Shown here one piece after another: positions 10,671 through 23,006 of a DNA stretch of 64,000 nt. A program made the position numbers and the translations under genes. Positions within the stretch are counted from its first letter, which is position 1, and each line of letters opens with the position of its first letter. The notes under the pieces were generated by a model that saw nothing but the letters and a program-made list of their open reading frames with translations, was not told where the DNA came from and did not search any database. The DNA is from Dioszegia crocea (taxonomy: Eukaryota > Basidiomycota > Tremellomycetes > Tremellales > Bulleribasidiaceae), in the NCBI GenBank assembly GCA_001600615.1, contig BCKK01000004.1, positions 979,316-1,043,315 of the forward strand. Reading direction: 5' to 3'.

Positions 10671-11607
10671 GCTGATGTATGATTGATAGTTGGTGAAGAT
10701 ACCGCGAAAGTTTCGGCACGGGTGAGGTTGAGACTTTGACTTCGGTCGAAGATGTGCTTCTCCGCGGAGGCGGTGGGGTTATTTGCGTTTGATTCAAGAT
10801 ACAAAGGGAGGCGTTTACGCCTTTTTTTCAGCAGGTAGATGTATATCCTTCGTGCCTCCTAGAGTGCAAATGAGATTTTGTGGTTGTAGATCTGTAAGAG
10901 TGGCGTACGGGTATGGGTAGTGTAGTTGATAATTTGAAAGCAGAAGAGGAGAGGAAGAAAATGGTCGTACTAGAGCATCACCCGAAATCTTCCGCTCTCG
11001 CAAGAAGCCGGTTCGGCTGGCTGCGTTTACTGGAATCTGGCCTAACCGGTAACTCGATGACCTCAGCAGCTCCTCATTTTCAAACTTGAGTCTGCATCAT
11101 CCTCTACGGAGTCCGCGTCCGCCGAGCGGAGTGGAGATTGCGAATCTGATGCATGGCTGCCGAGGCGGTGATGGAATGGCTCTAGACTTGTGGAGCCTTT
11201 AGCACTGGATTATCTCGCGTAAAGGTCGTCCCTGCGCTTTCCCCTCCACATCTCTTCTTACAGGTACTTGCTACTACATGCCCCCTATCGCAAACACCAC
11301 GTTTCCCATCTTACAGAGCTGTATCCCTTGCAGGCATGCTTCTGCTTGAGGATGGGTTATCATACCGACCCCAAAGTGGCGAAGAGATAGAAGGATTTAA
11401 GCTTTGGCTGAATGACGTATTGTATTCCAGGGAAAGGCGGCAAGCCCCGCCCCGCCCTGACACGTGCTCTCCTTATTTACGCCCCCCTGCTAAATCCTCA
11501 CAATGGAGCATTCCGTCTTACAGCTTCCTTCGCTCGAGCTACCTACCTACAGCCATACTCCCTCCCCTAGCTATACGCTCTAACCCATACATCCTACTTC
11601 CTATTGT
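10671..11607. other. Divergent promoter region
   Basis: Upstream of both the FAD oxidoreductase (-) and the eIF5-mimic gene (+). No gene, RNA or repeat recognised. Confidence 0.5.
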
Positions 11608-13174
11608 ATGTCTCACACGCCCACACCTCCAGCCCCACAGGGTAATGCAGCCGCACCCAAACCTACTTTAGCAGGCGTCAGAGTAAGGCAGAGGAAAGGA
11701 GCAGCAAAGGCGACTGCAAAGCTTGATCCAGAGGGTGAGTGATGTGGTCTAGTACGGTCGCAGGAGGGCGTGGTGGATGGTAGGGGAATCTATCATCCAT
11801 GTAAAGGTGGAAATGCCTCGCCGCCCATTGACAGCGCCATCAACATTTACTGACAAATTTAGGCTTCCGCGACTCTCTCCTCCTACACCTCGCCCTCGTC
11901 CCTTCCCCACCTACCGTCTCTGCCCTCGTCGACAAGCTCCTCCAAGCTGGCTCCACACTCGAGCTCCTGAAATATTACGAACAGCTATTCGAGATCCTCT
12001 TCATTGGCGGTCTTCTCCAGCCGGGCGGATCATACCTCGACGACAAGCGTTCACCCGTTTACGTCCTCCAGCCCGCTAGCGAGAATGACGCGACCGAAGG
12101 CGCAGAGGGCGGAGAGGTCTTCAACCCCGTCACGGGTATGGTTGAAACCCTCAAACGGGTAATGCAGCGATACAAGTATCTCCAAAAGCCCCTCGAGGAA
12201 AATTTCCTTCCCGACATTCTGGGTTATCTCCCTAAATGGACACCCGAACAACGCGCCAAATTCGCCGAGGCCGTCGCTCTCCTTGTTCTCGAAGTCAACA
12301 TTTCGCCGAAATGCTTGTTCAGTTTGACAAAGGAGCATGTCGTCAAGGATAATGTGTCGCTCAACTTTTTGACATCCTTTGCGAAGACATACTTGTCCAA
12401 GCAGAACATGGACCATTTGGGCTTGACCTTCCGTCGTTCGGGATTGAAGGATATTGCGCTGGTCATCCCCCATCAGACCAGGAGCAGGAAGCAGGTCGAG
12501 GACCACTTCAAGGCGGAGGGTCTGCCAATGATTGGCGAGTGGTACAACAAGATGGCGATGAATGAGAGCAAGGAGGATTTGGTGCAGAACATTGTGAGGA
12601 TGTTGAATGATGAGGAGCCTTTGGATCAGGTCAGTCAACCGAGTCGAACCAAGAATCACCCCAGCTGATAATCAGATTCTCGAGCAGCTCAAGGCGGGCC
12701 AAGCGGAGAAACCAGTCGCCGATGCCGATATGGTGGACTGGATCTGGCAAGCATTGATGAAGTCCTTTGACTGGACAGCAAGGCCAGACCAGATCGACGC
12801 TGCTATGGTTCAACACATCACCGTGAGTCTCTCCTTCGATCCAGGCTGACTTTTAGGCCAACGCACCCCTCCTCGAAGCCTTCGCCCAGGGCGCCAAGGC
12901 CGAAGTGAGCCTAATCAACGCAGTCCAGGTGTACTGCTACGCCGACACTCGTCTGCTCAAGACGTTCCCCCACATCCTTAAGGTCCTCTACAACAAGGAC
13001 TGTGTGTCCGACCAGGCCATCATTTACTGGCATCAGAAGGGAGCCAAGCCGAATGGGAAACAGCACTTTTTGAAAATGACCGAGGCGATGGTCAAGGTGA
13101 GCTACGCCTAGCCTATCCAGAGTCAAAGCTAACAGCTATAGTTCCTCGAGGAGCAGGACTCTGATGAAGAGTAG
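11608..13174 (+). CDS. BZW1: eIF5-mimic protein (5MP/BZW1-2 family) with a C-terminal W2 domain
   Basis: 5MPs have a MIF4G-like N-terminal region and a W2 HEAT domain like that of eIF5. They bind eIF2 and eIF3 but lack the GTPase-activating domain, and so tune start-codon selection. The N-terminus GVRVRQRKGAAKATAKLDPEGFRDSLL matches the family pattern (basic stretch, then F-R/Q-D). LKYYEQLFEILFIGGLLQPGG matches the conserved segment after the first helices, and VQRYKYL-like RYKYLQKPLEENF follows. The C-terminus has the W2 pattern (YCYADTRLLKTFPHILKVLY, ..IIYWHQKG) and ends in acidic EEQDSDEE, as W2 proteins do. Five exons, introns at 11735-11862, about 12630-12675, about 12822-12857 and 13097-13141; about 437 residues, close to the human 419. 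Cytosolic. Confidence 0.93.
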
Positions 13175-13523
13175 GAATAGATTAGCATGGGCGATGGGGT
13201 TGCATAAAAATACGTATTGTGAATGCACATTACTGGCCATCATTTAGACTGTCCTTGCTTTGTATAATCAGTGGCCCATCTCGTCTATCCAATTCGACAA
13301 GTACAACTGTTCGGACGACCTCCAAAAATGAGCGATCGAGGAGAGAACAGCAGAGACCAGGCCCAAGAGCCAAGCAATTTCGAACCGACCTCCACCTTGC
13401 TGGGCCAGTCCTCAACGAACCACACATCATTTCACTCTACACATCTCTCAGCCACAAGTCACCATCTCGTCTCCCTCCGAATCCGTCAGAAGTCACTCCT
13501 TTGCTCCAGAGTCCATTAGCGTG
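13175..13523. other. Intergenic spacer
   Basis: 3' flank of the eIF5-mimic gene and promoter of the ZNG1-like gene. Nothing distinctive seen. Confidence 0.5.
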
Positions 13524-15257
13524 ATGGCAGAAGAGGAAGAAGTACCAGAGTGAGTAGACGATTAACATCCTCGCCTTACCCAAATCCAACAATCAGCTGA
13601 TTCATCCTTCCTATTCTCAGCCTCGTCGCACTACCCGACTTGATATCTACCGAATCTTCAGATCCAACCCGATCAACCTCTCCAGGACCCGATGCCAAAG
13701 CCGACACTTTTGACAGGCGTAAAGTCCCACTGACGATTCTGACGGGTTACCTCGGAGCTGGCAAGTCGACGCTTTTGGAGTGAGTCCCCAGTGGACTAAA
13801 GGGCCGGGTGGAAGTTGGTGCTGACGCCTCTAGCTATATCTTGAAAGAGCAGCATGGGTATAAGATAGCAGTGTGCATGAATGGTAAGGATCTCTACACA
13901 GGGTGCCTGGTCTGAGAGATGATTCTGACGATACAGATTTCGGAGATTCGACAGATATAGAAGGTAAGTCACATCCCATATCCTCTACATTCTCCGGCCC
14001 CTTCATTGCCTTTGTAAAGCCTAAAAGCTAACCCACTAGCCAAATCTCTCACCTTGACAGACCCAACGACCGGCGCCCAATCCTCACAATTCCTCTCCCT
14101 TCCTAATGGCTGCCTATGCTGTTCATTCAAAGATATGGGCATAGCGGCGATTGAAGAAATGGCGCATCAAGAGGGTGTAGAGTGGGTGATGGTGGAGCTC
14201 ACGGGGTTAGCGGATCCTGGTATGTCCGACGTCGGGCAGTGGTCCTAAGGGGGAAGAAAGCTGATGGGGCAGGACCAATCATCCGTGGGTTTTGGGAGAA
14301 TGAGGAGATGGGCGATCTAGTCTTGGATGGTGTGGTGTGTGTTGTGGACTGTCGGAACGTCCTCAAGGTGGGTCTGGAGATGTTGAATGGGCTACTGCGG
14401 GTCGGCTGATGAGCTTGTAGCAATTATCAGAAGAGAGATCGGCTGGGGAAGTGAATGAGGCGCAAAAGTGAGTATACGTCCCTCTTTTGGTCAAGGCAAT
14501 ATGATTAGGCATAGAGCTTGAGCTATATACTGATATCCCAGACAAGTAGCCTGTGCAGATGTCATCCTCCTCAACAAAACAGATTTGGTCCATGAGGATC
14601 AGCTTGCCCAAGTGGAACGGGCGATAAGGTGCGCACTATATATACTCTATGACTGTAGAAGACAAGACTGATGCTCCCAGCGGTATCAACCCAACTCTCA
14701 GAGTATATAAAACCAAACACTCCATCACTCCCCTAGATGGTTTATTCGATCTTCGCGCATTCACATCAGCCCCTCTACCCCCTCATTCCCAGCTGCAGGC
14801 TACAATCAGCCAACCTGACACATCACACAACCACAACGATCACGGTAACACATCATCTACATCTACTGCTACCCCGCACTTTGGTCGTATAACCACCATC
14901 ACTATCCCCCTCCCTCTTCTCTCCTCGAGCCAATTCGGACTCCTACAGCGATACCTGGAAGATACCCTGTGGTCATTGCCTATGCCCCCATCAACCGGGT
15001 TGGACCCGGCTGCGGATGAACGCATTTCAGCGCAACGGCCAGAGATACTGCGTACGAAGGGCTTAGTAAGGACAGTGGAGGGCAAAGAATACGTCTTGCA
15101 GGGCGTGACGGATGTGTTTGAGCTCAAGGAAATACCAGGTTCGGCCGGTACGGACGGGAGTGTCAAGTCGGAAGATGGTGGGAAGGTTGTGTTTATTGGG
15201 AAAGGTGTGGATGAGGGATTGAAGGATGGATTGTTGGCTGCTATCAACGCTAGATGA
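13524..15257 (+). CDS. ZNG1: ZNG1/CobW-type (COG0523) G3E GTPase metallochaperone
   Basis: ZNG1 proteins are GTPases that deliver zinc to client enzymes, notably type I methionine aminopeptidase. Seen here: Walker A GYLGAGKST, the metal-binding motif CLCC (LPNGCLCCSF), ELTGLADPG (Walker B region), VVDCRNV, and the guanine-specificity motif LLNKTDL. A His-rich loop (SHNHNDHG) in the C-terminal half is typical of metal handling. The start codon at 13524 gives MAEEEEVPDLVALPDL, in the position of the acidic client-recognition peptide of vertebrate ZNG1 (CPELVP), but without its Cys. Nine exons with eight introns of about 50-77 nt, about 416 residues. It follows the eIF5-mimic gene by 349 bp on the same strand. 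Confidence 0.92.
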
Positions 15258-15609
15258 GATCATGTGTCCAGATAATTACAGACAGGGGCACCGATACGCC
15301 GGTGGTGTCCGCTCTGACGATACTGACAAGTGAAGAAGGCCTCACAAGGATCGCAAATTTCAGCTGACCACAGTTACCAACCGTGGCCATGGTGTCTTCA
15401 AGCTTCTGTACCCCGCTGGGTAGTATGTGCAAGTGTTCTGGTTCTAGCAGCCGTAGGCTCATTCGAGTGAAATGATGATGGTCATATGGCTCTCGATGAA
15501 TCATCATGGTGTTCTAGTGCAAGACATGGACTGATACTACAACGCTTCAAGACACTATAATTCGTGACACTCGAACAAATTCTACTTCTTCGAATGCGCC
15601 CCACTGGCT

Positions 15610-18600
15610 TTACTCATCCATGACCACATCACCATCTGCGTCCACCTCCATCTCAGCTTCAGCCGTCGCATTGTCCGCAGGCACGCCCACACCCTGCAAG
15701 AGCGCCACCGCGTCATCCATCTCCCTCTCCTTCTGCCCATCCCTATTCTCCTCGGTCCCCACGTCCAAGCCCTTTTGCTCAGCTTCATCCGCCTCCATCC
15801 GTCCGACATCCCTCTCCGCATTGTCCTTGATCCGCTCCACGGCCTCTTCCTCCTCTGTCGTCGAAATCACCCCGACGACCTCACCCTGCCTATACACATC
15901 GACTGGGATCTCCATCTCGATCGCGGCATCTACTGACCCTTGGTCTTCCGGTTGACCACCAACACTCAGATCGGCCGGATCAGCAGGAAGTGGAAGTTCA
16001 GCTTCGTCCGTACCTGCCAAGCTGACTCCGCCCGCTTCAGCCTCCGGCTCCGCCTCAAAGCCTTCCTCTTGCTCTTGTTCGGGCCCTACGACATCTCTCC
16101 CCAATCCACTAGTCGGCCACCCATTCCCGGCATGCGCGAACGTCGCACTGCCAGGCGGGACCGGACTGTATCCTCCATAACCTGCCGCCCCTGCCCACCC
16201 GCCTGCGCTAGACGATGGTCCAGCAACGGCAGCAGGGGCGAATCCGCCTCTCGCCCATGTTTCTTGGAAATCGACCAGATCCGCCGTCAGTTCCGCGAGG
16301 AGTTGAGCTGCCGTAGGACCCGACGATGTCGAGGTCGGTTTCGGTGCTCTTACGGGATCTGAAGGGGACGAGGGAATTGGTAATTTCGAGGTTGAGGCAT
16401 CACCAGTTTCCATCTCCATATCCCCCTCAAGGTCCCTGGGTCCGTCCTTTTGTCCCCCATCCTCCTCTTCCGCTGCCGCTATCGCCTCCTCTAGGTCCGC
16501 ATCGGGTATTCCCAATTTACCCTTCCTTTCCGACCTCTTCCCTTCCTCAATCTCTACCCTGCCGCAGAATTCCAACATGTGCTTGACACGTTTCCGCATA
16601 TCACCCGTAGTCACCCTTCGCTGTGGATACTTCATCCTTGCCGGTGGCTCCGTATGAGTTTCTCCCTTGTTCCCAATCGCCTCCCTCTCAGCCGGATCAG
16701 GCGGCAACACCAGACCCGCTTGTTCCTCCCCTTCCTGCATGGCCCTATCTTCACTGAATGGCCCATATCGATGATTCAAGAAGTGATTCTTCGGTATTGG
16801 CGGCAGTGTGCGAGGTGAACGGACTTGCAGTGGTGTAGGATTCGGACTAGGGAAGATGTCACTGAAGGACGAGAGGTAGTCGGGTAGATGCCAGCCAAGG
16901 TGAGTGACGGACACGGCGATGAATGGAGCTTCGCGTGCGCCGTTGGCTAGAGCTCCGGCTCGCCGAGTTCCATGCTCGTGCAGAGCAGGCGGGGGAGCTT
17001 GGGGTACGGGTGTGCTAGCTTGAGCAGGCCGACGAGCGGGGGAAGGGGCGGGTGGTAGGATAGGAGCGCTCGAGGCGGGTTTGGGACGGTAGGTGTATTG
17101 ATTTGGATGTTTGATTTTAGGATGGGCAGATTGGGAAGAGGGGTTTTCGGGATCTACAAGGATTAGCAAAACATCCACAGTCCAGTGAGACATGACATAC
17201 CAATATCCTCCTCTCTCTTTCTCTTCCCCTTGTTCTTCTTCTCCGTATCCCTTTCTCTCTCTTTTTCTTCCACACCCTCATCCACATCATCCGCCATCAA
17301 CACTTCCTCACCTTCTCCCTCTCCATCCTCATCGCCCATTTCCCGTCGACTGGCCTCGATCGCAGCCTGGACCGCATCCTCAAACGCCGCATCTCTCGAA
17401 TTCATCGTGCTCCTCTTCCTCACATCTCGGTCTTTGGTCGTTGCAGTCGGCGATCTCGAATCCCTCCTGGGTGATCTGCTCCCTACTGACGCTTTCCGAT
17501 GATGAGAACTTCCTCGACGATGTTCTCGCCCAGGGCGAACCGGTTCAGCTTTGGCGGATTTCTCTCTATGCGACGTTGGCGCAGGTGGCGCCTTATTAGC
17601 AGGAAGCTCCCCACGTCGAGATAGGCGGCGAGGGTCGGTCTGGTCGATTGGTGAAGCAGCTTCTTTAGCTCGGCCTCGAATGGGCGCTTTGGATTTAGAT
17701 GGCATGCTCCATCGTTTGGATTGTGAGGGGGGATAACGGTCGCCGTTTGCGTGAAGAGTTTTAAGATCTTCAGGTGATGGCGGTGTGAAGTGGGCACTGG
17801 TGTCAGCTGGGTACAAGGGTCGACTTACATGTTTCGTCCTTTACTTCTCATCCATTTCCGCAGGGGCCCATGGAGTTCAGGTCTACACCGCTCGCAGAAG
17901 TATTCTGGCACGTCAGCTAAGGTTCTAGTTCGACATACCATCTGGAGCCTCCTCGTCTGCCCATATACCAACACAAGGCCCATGTTGCCACACGTTACAT
18001 TTGTCACAGGCAACCATGAGAGGATCGCCGTCTGAAGAAGTCAGTTCAGTGTTCTAAGCAGTGCCTCGCATTTCAACTCACCCTCCAATTGACACACACA
18101 CCGCGTCACTTCTTCTCCATCTCCATCCTCAGGGTCCTCCTCATCTGGATCGACAATATCTTGCTCGATGATATCATCCCCTGGGAGTTCGTCCATCTCA
18201 TTCCCCACTTCCAAGGCTTCTCCATCCTGCTCAGCCTCCACGTCCTTCTCCTCCTCGACATCCCCGACTTCCCCATCTCCGTCCGCGTCTATCGCATCGA
18301 TAAACTCCTGCTTCTCCACCACATCTGCCGCTTGGCTCTTCCTCCTCCCGCTTAACGAACCCGTACGCCGTATTTCCACCGGTAAGAGGTGATCATCCAG
18401 CAGTAGCTGCTCCTCGCCTCTTCTCCTTCTCCCCAGACTCGTCCGAGGCCCAGCGCCATTTGCTCCCCCATCCGACGACACAGACCGTGTGGGTGTTGGA
18501 TCGCGATTCGTATTGGGCGCAAGTCGACCCCTCGTCGCTCGATTTTGTTTAGGCGTATCTCCAACATCCTCCCCCTCTTGCTCTTCATCATCCTCCACTT

Positions 18601-19171
18601 TGATATTCAATGCGTCACCTCGCCTGTTCCGCCCGTTACTGAATGTGGGCAATACCACCTCGACATTGTCGCTTGGTGGCGCTGGTGTCAAGCTCCGATC
18701 GCTCCAACTTGGCTTGTCGGCTGCGGAAGCGTGAACCTCATCCCCTGCCGCTTGGGTAGGCTCTGAGGGGTCGATTTGCTCGCCGGATGGACCAGCCGCT
18801 GCGTTCTCCTCTTCATCATCCTCTGGCTCCTGGGCTGGGAGCTGGTGGTTCCCTCCTTCCGAGCCCTGAGACGCCTTGGGTGATGATTTGGCCCGGATGG
18901 GTTTGGGCGGGAGTGGGGGGAATAAGGGGCCCTTGGTCGGAGGGAGGGGGTTCCTACCGCGAGTGCTGCGCTTTGGTCTATCTGGATAAGTCAGCTGTGC
19001 CCTTCCTAGGCCGACAAACCCGGATAACTCACCTTCTTCGTCTTCCATAGGCGTCATGCTGCCTGAGCTCATGCTACGTACGCTAGCTCCTCCGCGGCGT
19101 GGCATACTTCCCTGGGAGGCGGTTGGAGCGGATATCGTGCTTGCTGGTGGTCTCCGACGAGTATCAATCAT
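15610..19171 (-). CDS. CTI6: PHD-finger protein related to Cti6, Rpd3L histone deacetylase complex subunit
   Basis: The PHD finger is rebuilt across three exons: TRCVCQLEDGDPLMVACDKC, NVWQHGPCVGIW, then YFCERCRPELHGP. It has the Cys4-His-Cys3 pattern and Cti6-like flanks. Cti6 recruits or stabilises the Rpd3L deacetylase and, in yeast, links repression to iron and growth genes. The C-terminal part has another block resembling Cti6 (MKYPQRRVTTGDMRKRVKHM). The rest is acidic and Ser/Pro-rich disorder. The start at 19171 gives MIDTRRRPPAST. The intron at about 18976-19033 joins MEDEEG to RPKRSTRG; the others lie at about 18032-18083, 17891-17940, 17790-17828 and 17163-17200. About 1100 residues, longer than yeast Cti6 because of linkers. 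Nuclear. Confidence 0.82.
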
Positions 19172-19819
19172 GAAGCTTGGAGCTGAGGAGGTGGGTGCGC
19201 GTCGAGGGGAAGAGCTCGGGAGAGGTCAAAACCTGACGCTGAGCTCCAGATTTTCGGTGTGTAGGTATGTCAGGATCTTCTGTTGGGCATGACTGGTGGA
19301 TGGCTAGCTGTACGATAGGTCTGAAGGAGTACTGAGCTGCTACAAGACAAGAGGGAAGGTTTGTGTATCTGGTGTCGGCGCCAACCGGAATACACGCTAC
19401 CCATGACGAAAGAGGCAATGCAACCGTGGGAAAGCTCGCCATCTGACGTCTCAGGGTCAGCTGTCCTTTAAAGGAGGCCGAGTTGTGCCTGGACACATGT
19501 GCTCTTGCACACACCACCGAGGCCCGAGACCGACAAGGACAAGGACAAAGGGACTCTTAGTCGGTGAACGGACATCCACTACGGCCAGCGGTATCCTTCA
19601 GAGGCGTTCCCTACTCAAAATGCGCGCTAGACATCTCAAGCTCGGGGCTAAATCGCATGGGCTCGGTCTCTCAGATTCATCCCCTCATCTGTCCCCGGGC
19701 ATCTTGCATCTGATCTACTCACTCCTCAACATATCTCGAACACCATATAAGGAAAGGGATATAAGAAGCTCACGCGTCAAGCTGGTCTTGACACACACCC
19801 AGAAATTACTCAGTCATCC
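19172..19819. other. Divergent promoter of the Cti6-like gene and MFS transporter 1
   Basis: A TATA-like CATATAA at about 19744-19750 lies 70 bp before the transporter ATG. No gene recognised. Confidence 0.5.
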
Positions 19820-21652
19820 ATGTCACGATCGTCCACTCCGACCCTTCATCCTGCGACTTCAACCGATATCTCCAAGGCCCCATCTCTGCTCAACATGTCC
19901 AAGACAGCGACGGCAGACAAGGAGATAGTCAAAGATCGTCACGTACACCCACTCTCTGAACTAAGCCAGGTCAAGAAGAACTTTCTGCTCTTTGTCTTCA
20001 GTGTCGCGACGTAAGCCCGATGGTCTATTGGCTGTGACATGGCTGATAATGTAGCTTCCTCGACATTTGCAATGTTAGCGGCGTCGCTCTGGCCGTGCCC
20101 CACATCCGTGCAGATCTTGGACTGGAAGTCAGCCAGATAGCTTGGGTGAGCGACCCCACCCTGATCCTTTGGCCGTTCGTTTTGCTGATGATGTAGATTA
20201 TCACTGCATACTCCTTGTCGTTTGCCTCATTTTTGCTTCTATTTGGAAGGCTCTCGGACATGTTCCCCGCCACAATCATCTTCAACCTCGGCTTCTTTGG
20301 CCTGGGTGTCATCTCCCTCATCACCTCCTTTGTCACCACCAACAAATATGGGTTTCTCATCCTACGAGGTGTGGGCGGGATATTCGGGGCGGCAACAATT
20401 CCTAGCTCGTATCATCTGTTGATCCATATCTTTCCAGAGCCTGGGGAACAGCAGGCGAAGTTGGCGCTCCTTGGAATGGCCGGCGGCTTGGGAAATTGTC
20501 TTGGTCTGTGAGTGAATCGCCTTCCCGTCCGATTGGGAGGCTAATCAGAAGCGTCATTGCAGGCCTAGCGATGTTAAAGTCCTATGAGTGGTTCTTCCGA
20601 ATCGTCGCCATCCTCTGCTTCGTCTTCTCTGCTGCGGCATTCCTCCTCCTCCCTCGAATCTCGGCACCAGCCACTGCCGACACATCCCCCAAATGGAAAC
20701 GCCTCGATCTGCCCGGTGTGGCACTCATGATGGGCTTCCTCATCTGCTTTATCCTATCCCTCACCAATGGTCCAGTCGACGGATGGGCATCCGCAGCCTT
20801 CATCGCACCCTTCATCATCTCCTTCTTCGCCGCTGTCGGCTTCTTCGTATGGGAGTGGTCTATCCCAGCTCGATCCGCGTTGCTCCCTTCGTCTACCTTC
20901 CAGACAATCAACTTCATCCCATCAACTTTGGTGATTCTGCTTCCCGCGGCGTTCTGGTTCACCTCTCAACTGTTTTATAGTACCTATTTCCAGGTCCAGT
21001 TCCAGTGGTCTCCATGTAGGTTCATTCCATCTTTGCCTAGGCCAAAACTGACCAGTAGTACTCGTTGCAGCGGCCATTCTCCCCCAAGGCATCATCGGTC
21101 TCATCGCTGGGGTAGCCAGCCAGTACATACCACAAATCGTCAGCAAACCCCAATTCTTCATCCCGATCGGTGTAGCTCGTGAGTCCAATCTTCCCTATAA
21201 CTTCATATGCTAATATCCCAGTCATCGTCATCGCCGAGATCCTCCAAATCTTCTCTTACGGCGGCGCAGGCAACGACTACTGGCGCCTCGTCTTCCCAGC
21301 CTACATCCTCGGGTCCGCAGGGGCAATGATCACCTACTTCGGCTCAGCCATCAACATCATGATCTACGCTCCGCCAGAAATGTCAGGTGTCGTCTCAGCG
21401 TGGATCCAGGTGGTTTCTCAAGTCGGTGGCGCGGTGGCCTTGGCGGTTCAAGCGGCCTTTGAGACGGAGGATCTGTCTGACTGGATGATGTCGGCAGGCA
21501 GGACCTTTTGGTTTGTTCTCGCTTGGGCTGTTGTCCTGGGACTGCAATATGTCATCTTTTGGCGTCGACCTGGGACTCCGGCGGAGGAACATGCTCTGGC
21601 TAGGCAGCGGATCGCTGCGACTGGGAAGGGCGAGGGGGTGGTTGAGTTCTAG
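19820..21652 (+). CDS. Major facilitator superfamily transporter, DHA2/Atr1-like (paralogue 1)
   Basis: Drug:H+ antiporter-type permease of the plasma membrane, related to yeast Atr1. The first membrane segment reads FLDICNVSGVALAVPHI; the cytoplasmic loop motif GRLSDMFPATI (motif A, G-x-L-S-D) follows; LRGVGGIFGAATIPSSYH and GMAGGLGN mark helices 4-5. The sequence KWKRLDLPGVALMMGFLICF opens the second half, and conserved YAPPEMSGVVSAW, AGRTFWF and RRPGTPAEEH lie near the C-terminus. Six exons, introns 20011-20054, 20146-20196, 20508-20551, about 21015-21053 and about 21180-21222; about 533 residues. Substrate unknown. About 70% similar by eye to the second copy at 23824, and in the same orientation. 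Confidence 0.9.
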
Positions 21653-21771
21653 AAGATGTGTGCCACATAGTATAGATTAGGATTTATGGGATCGTATTGT
21701 ATATAGGAGTGCAGTTCTTCATGCAGCGATAGGCCTGTGGTCTATTCAGCAAAGGGGTATTCTCGGTAGAA

Positions 21772-21791
21772 TCGGACCGAAGATCGGCCGA
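21772..21791. promoter_or_regulatory. Paired CGG/CCG palindromes upstream of the aldo-keto reductase
   Basis: TCGGACCGA and TCGGCCGA are separated by 3 bp, about 75-95 bp before the ATG at 21866. Inverted CGG triplets are the typical half-sites of Zn2Cys6 regulators. A further CGGCCG lies at 23647-23652 in the upstream region of the second transporter. Functional meaning is inferred. Confidence 0.4.
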
Positions 21792-21865
21792 AGGTTCCGT
21801 CCACATGTCGAGTTGCCTTCGCTGATCTTGCATCGCATCCTTGTCTACACTTCATAGTCATCAAC

Positions 21866-23006
21866 ATGGTCCGCACAGTCAAGCTGAATGACGGCTCATC
21901 CATGCCCTCGATCGGGTGGGGGTGCGTCCCCTACCAACGAGGCGAGGTTCACAAGCTAAGACAGCAGGAATATGGGCGGGAAACCCAAGGCGCTCAACTC
22001 CGGGGCGGTAGCTTTGACAGCTGGCATTCGGCATATCGACAGTGCGCAGATCTACAGAACTGAAGCGGAAGTCGCTGGGGCTATCAGTAAAGCCGGCCTG
22101 AAGCGGGATGAAGTCTACGTCACGACTAAATGTACGCACTTTCAAGCTGCTCTGATGTGGACATCAACTAATCAGTGTAGTATTCAACATGCCAGGTAAG
22201 ACACCACGACCCCACAATAGACTGATGTGTAGATGGCCCCAAGCTTCACTCCCGAGAAGAAGTCAAGGCGTCTGTCAATCGCTCCCTCAAAGAACTCAGC
22301 TTCATTCCCAACTTACTCCTCATTCACAACCCCCACATTCCCTCCGAGGGCCAATTGGCCGAATTCTGGGGCTGGCTAGAGGATCTGGTAGATGATGGAA
22401 CACTAAAGGGCTGCTCATTGGGCGTAAGCAACTTCCGACCACAGGATCTAGAGGTGATTATGAGAGTTGCCCGGATAAAACCAGTCGTCAACCGTATGTC
22501 CCATCTCTCACCACTGGCCGCTGGGCTGAATGCGCAGAAATCGAATATCATCCTTATGTCATGGTTCATGTCGCTCCCCTCATCGCCCTGCACAAGAAAT
22601 ACAACATCATCACTCAAGCCTACGCATCACTGGCACCTACCACCCGACATCCGACCGGCGGACCCTTGAAGGCTATCCTTGAGCGTATCGCTGCGAAGCT
22701 CAGCGAGGAGTCGGGCATCGAAGTGGATTCGTCAGGTGTACTCTTGTTGTGGATCATGACTTCTGGAGGTGTCTGTATCACCTCGTCCAGCTCAGAAGAA
22801 CGTATCAAGAAGATGGTGGCGCTGGATGAGATTAGGGACCTGACGCAGGATGAGATGAGCGAGATTGAAAAGGCGGGGTCTCAGGTTCATTTCAGGCAGT
22901 GGGTGGGTGTCATGACTTGTGCTTCTTGTTTCCACAGCTGATACACCTGTAGCCCGAGCACCTCACTACCGACTTCCCCAGTCCTGATCTGCCGGTCGAT
23001 GTATGA
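21866..23006 (+). CDS. Aldo-keto reductase (NADPH-dependent), between two MFS transporters
   Basis: AKRs reduce aldehydes and ketones to alcohols with NADPH. The TIM-barrel landmarks are present after splicing: GGKPKALNSGAVALTAGIRHIDSAQIYRT split by residue (Asp of HIDSA and the catalytic Tyr of QIY), catalytic Lys in VTTK, HNP in place of the usual HWP/HW His loop, GVSNFRPQDL, QIEYHPY and AYASLAP. Six exons, about 302 residues; short introns, the first (GTGCGT...GACAGCAG) interrupting the N-terminal GWG. The last exon (PEHLTTDFPSPDLPVDV) follows a 48-nt intron. Physically enclosed by paralogous exporters, so a role in reducing a toxic carbonyl before export is possible but unproven. Confidence 0.88.

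Noticed and set aside
12051..12659. Minus-strand open frame of 202 codons
   Set aside because: Antisense to the well-supported eIF5-mimic exon.
14695..14710. TATA-like GTATATAAAAC
   Set aside because: It is inside the last coding exon of the ZNG1-like gene (RVYKTK).
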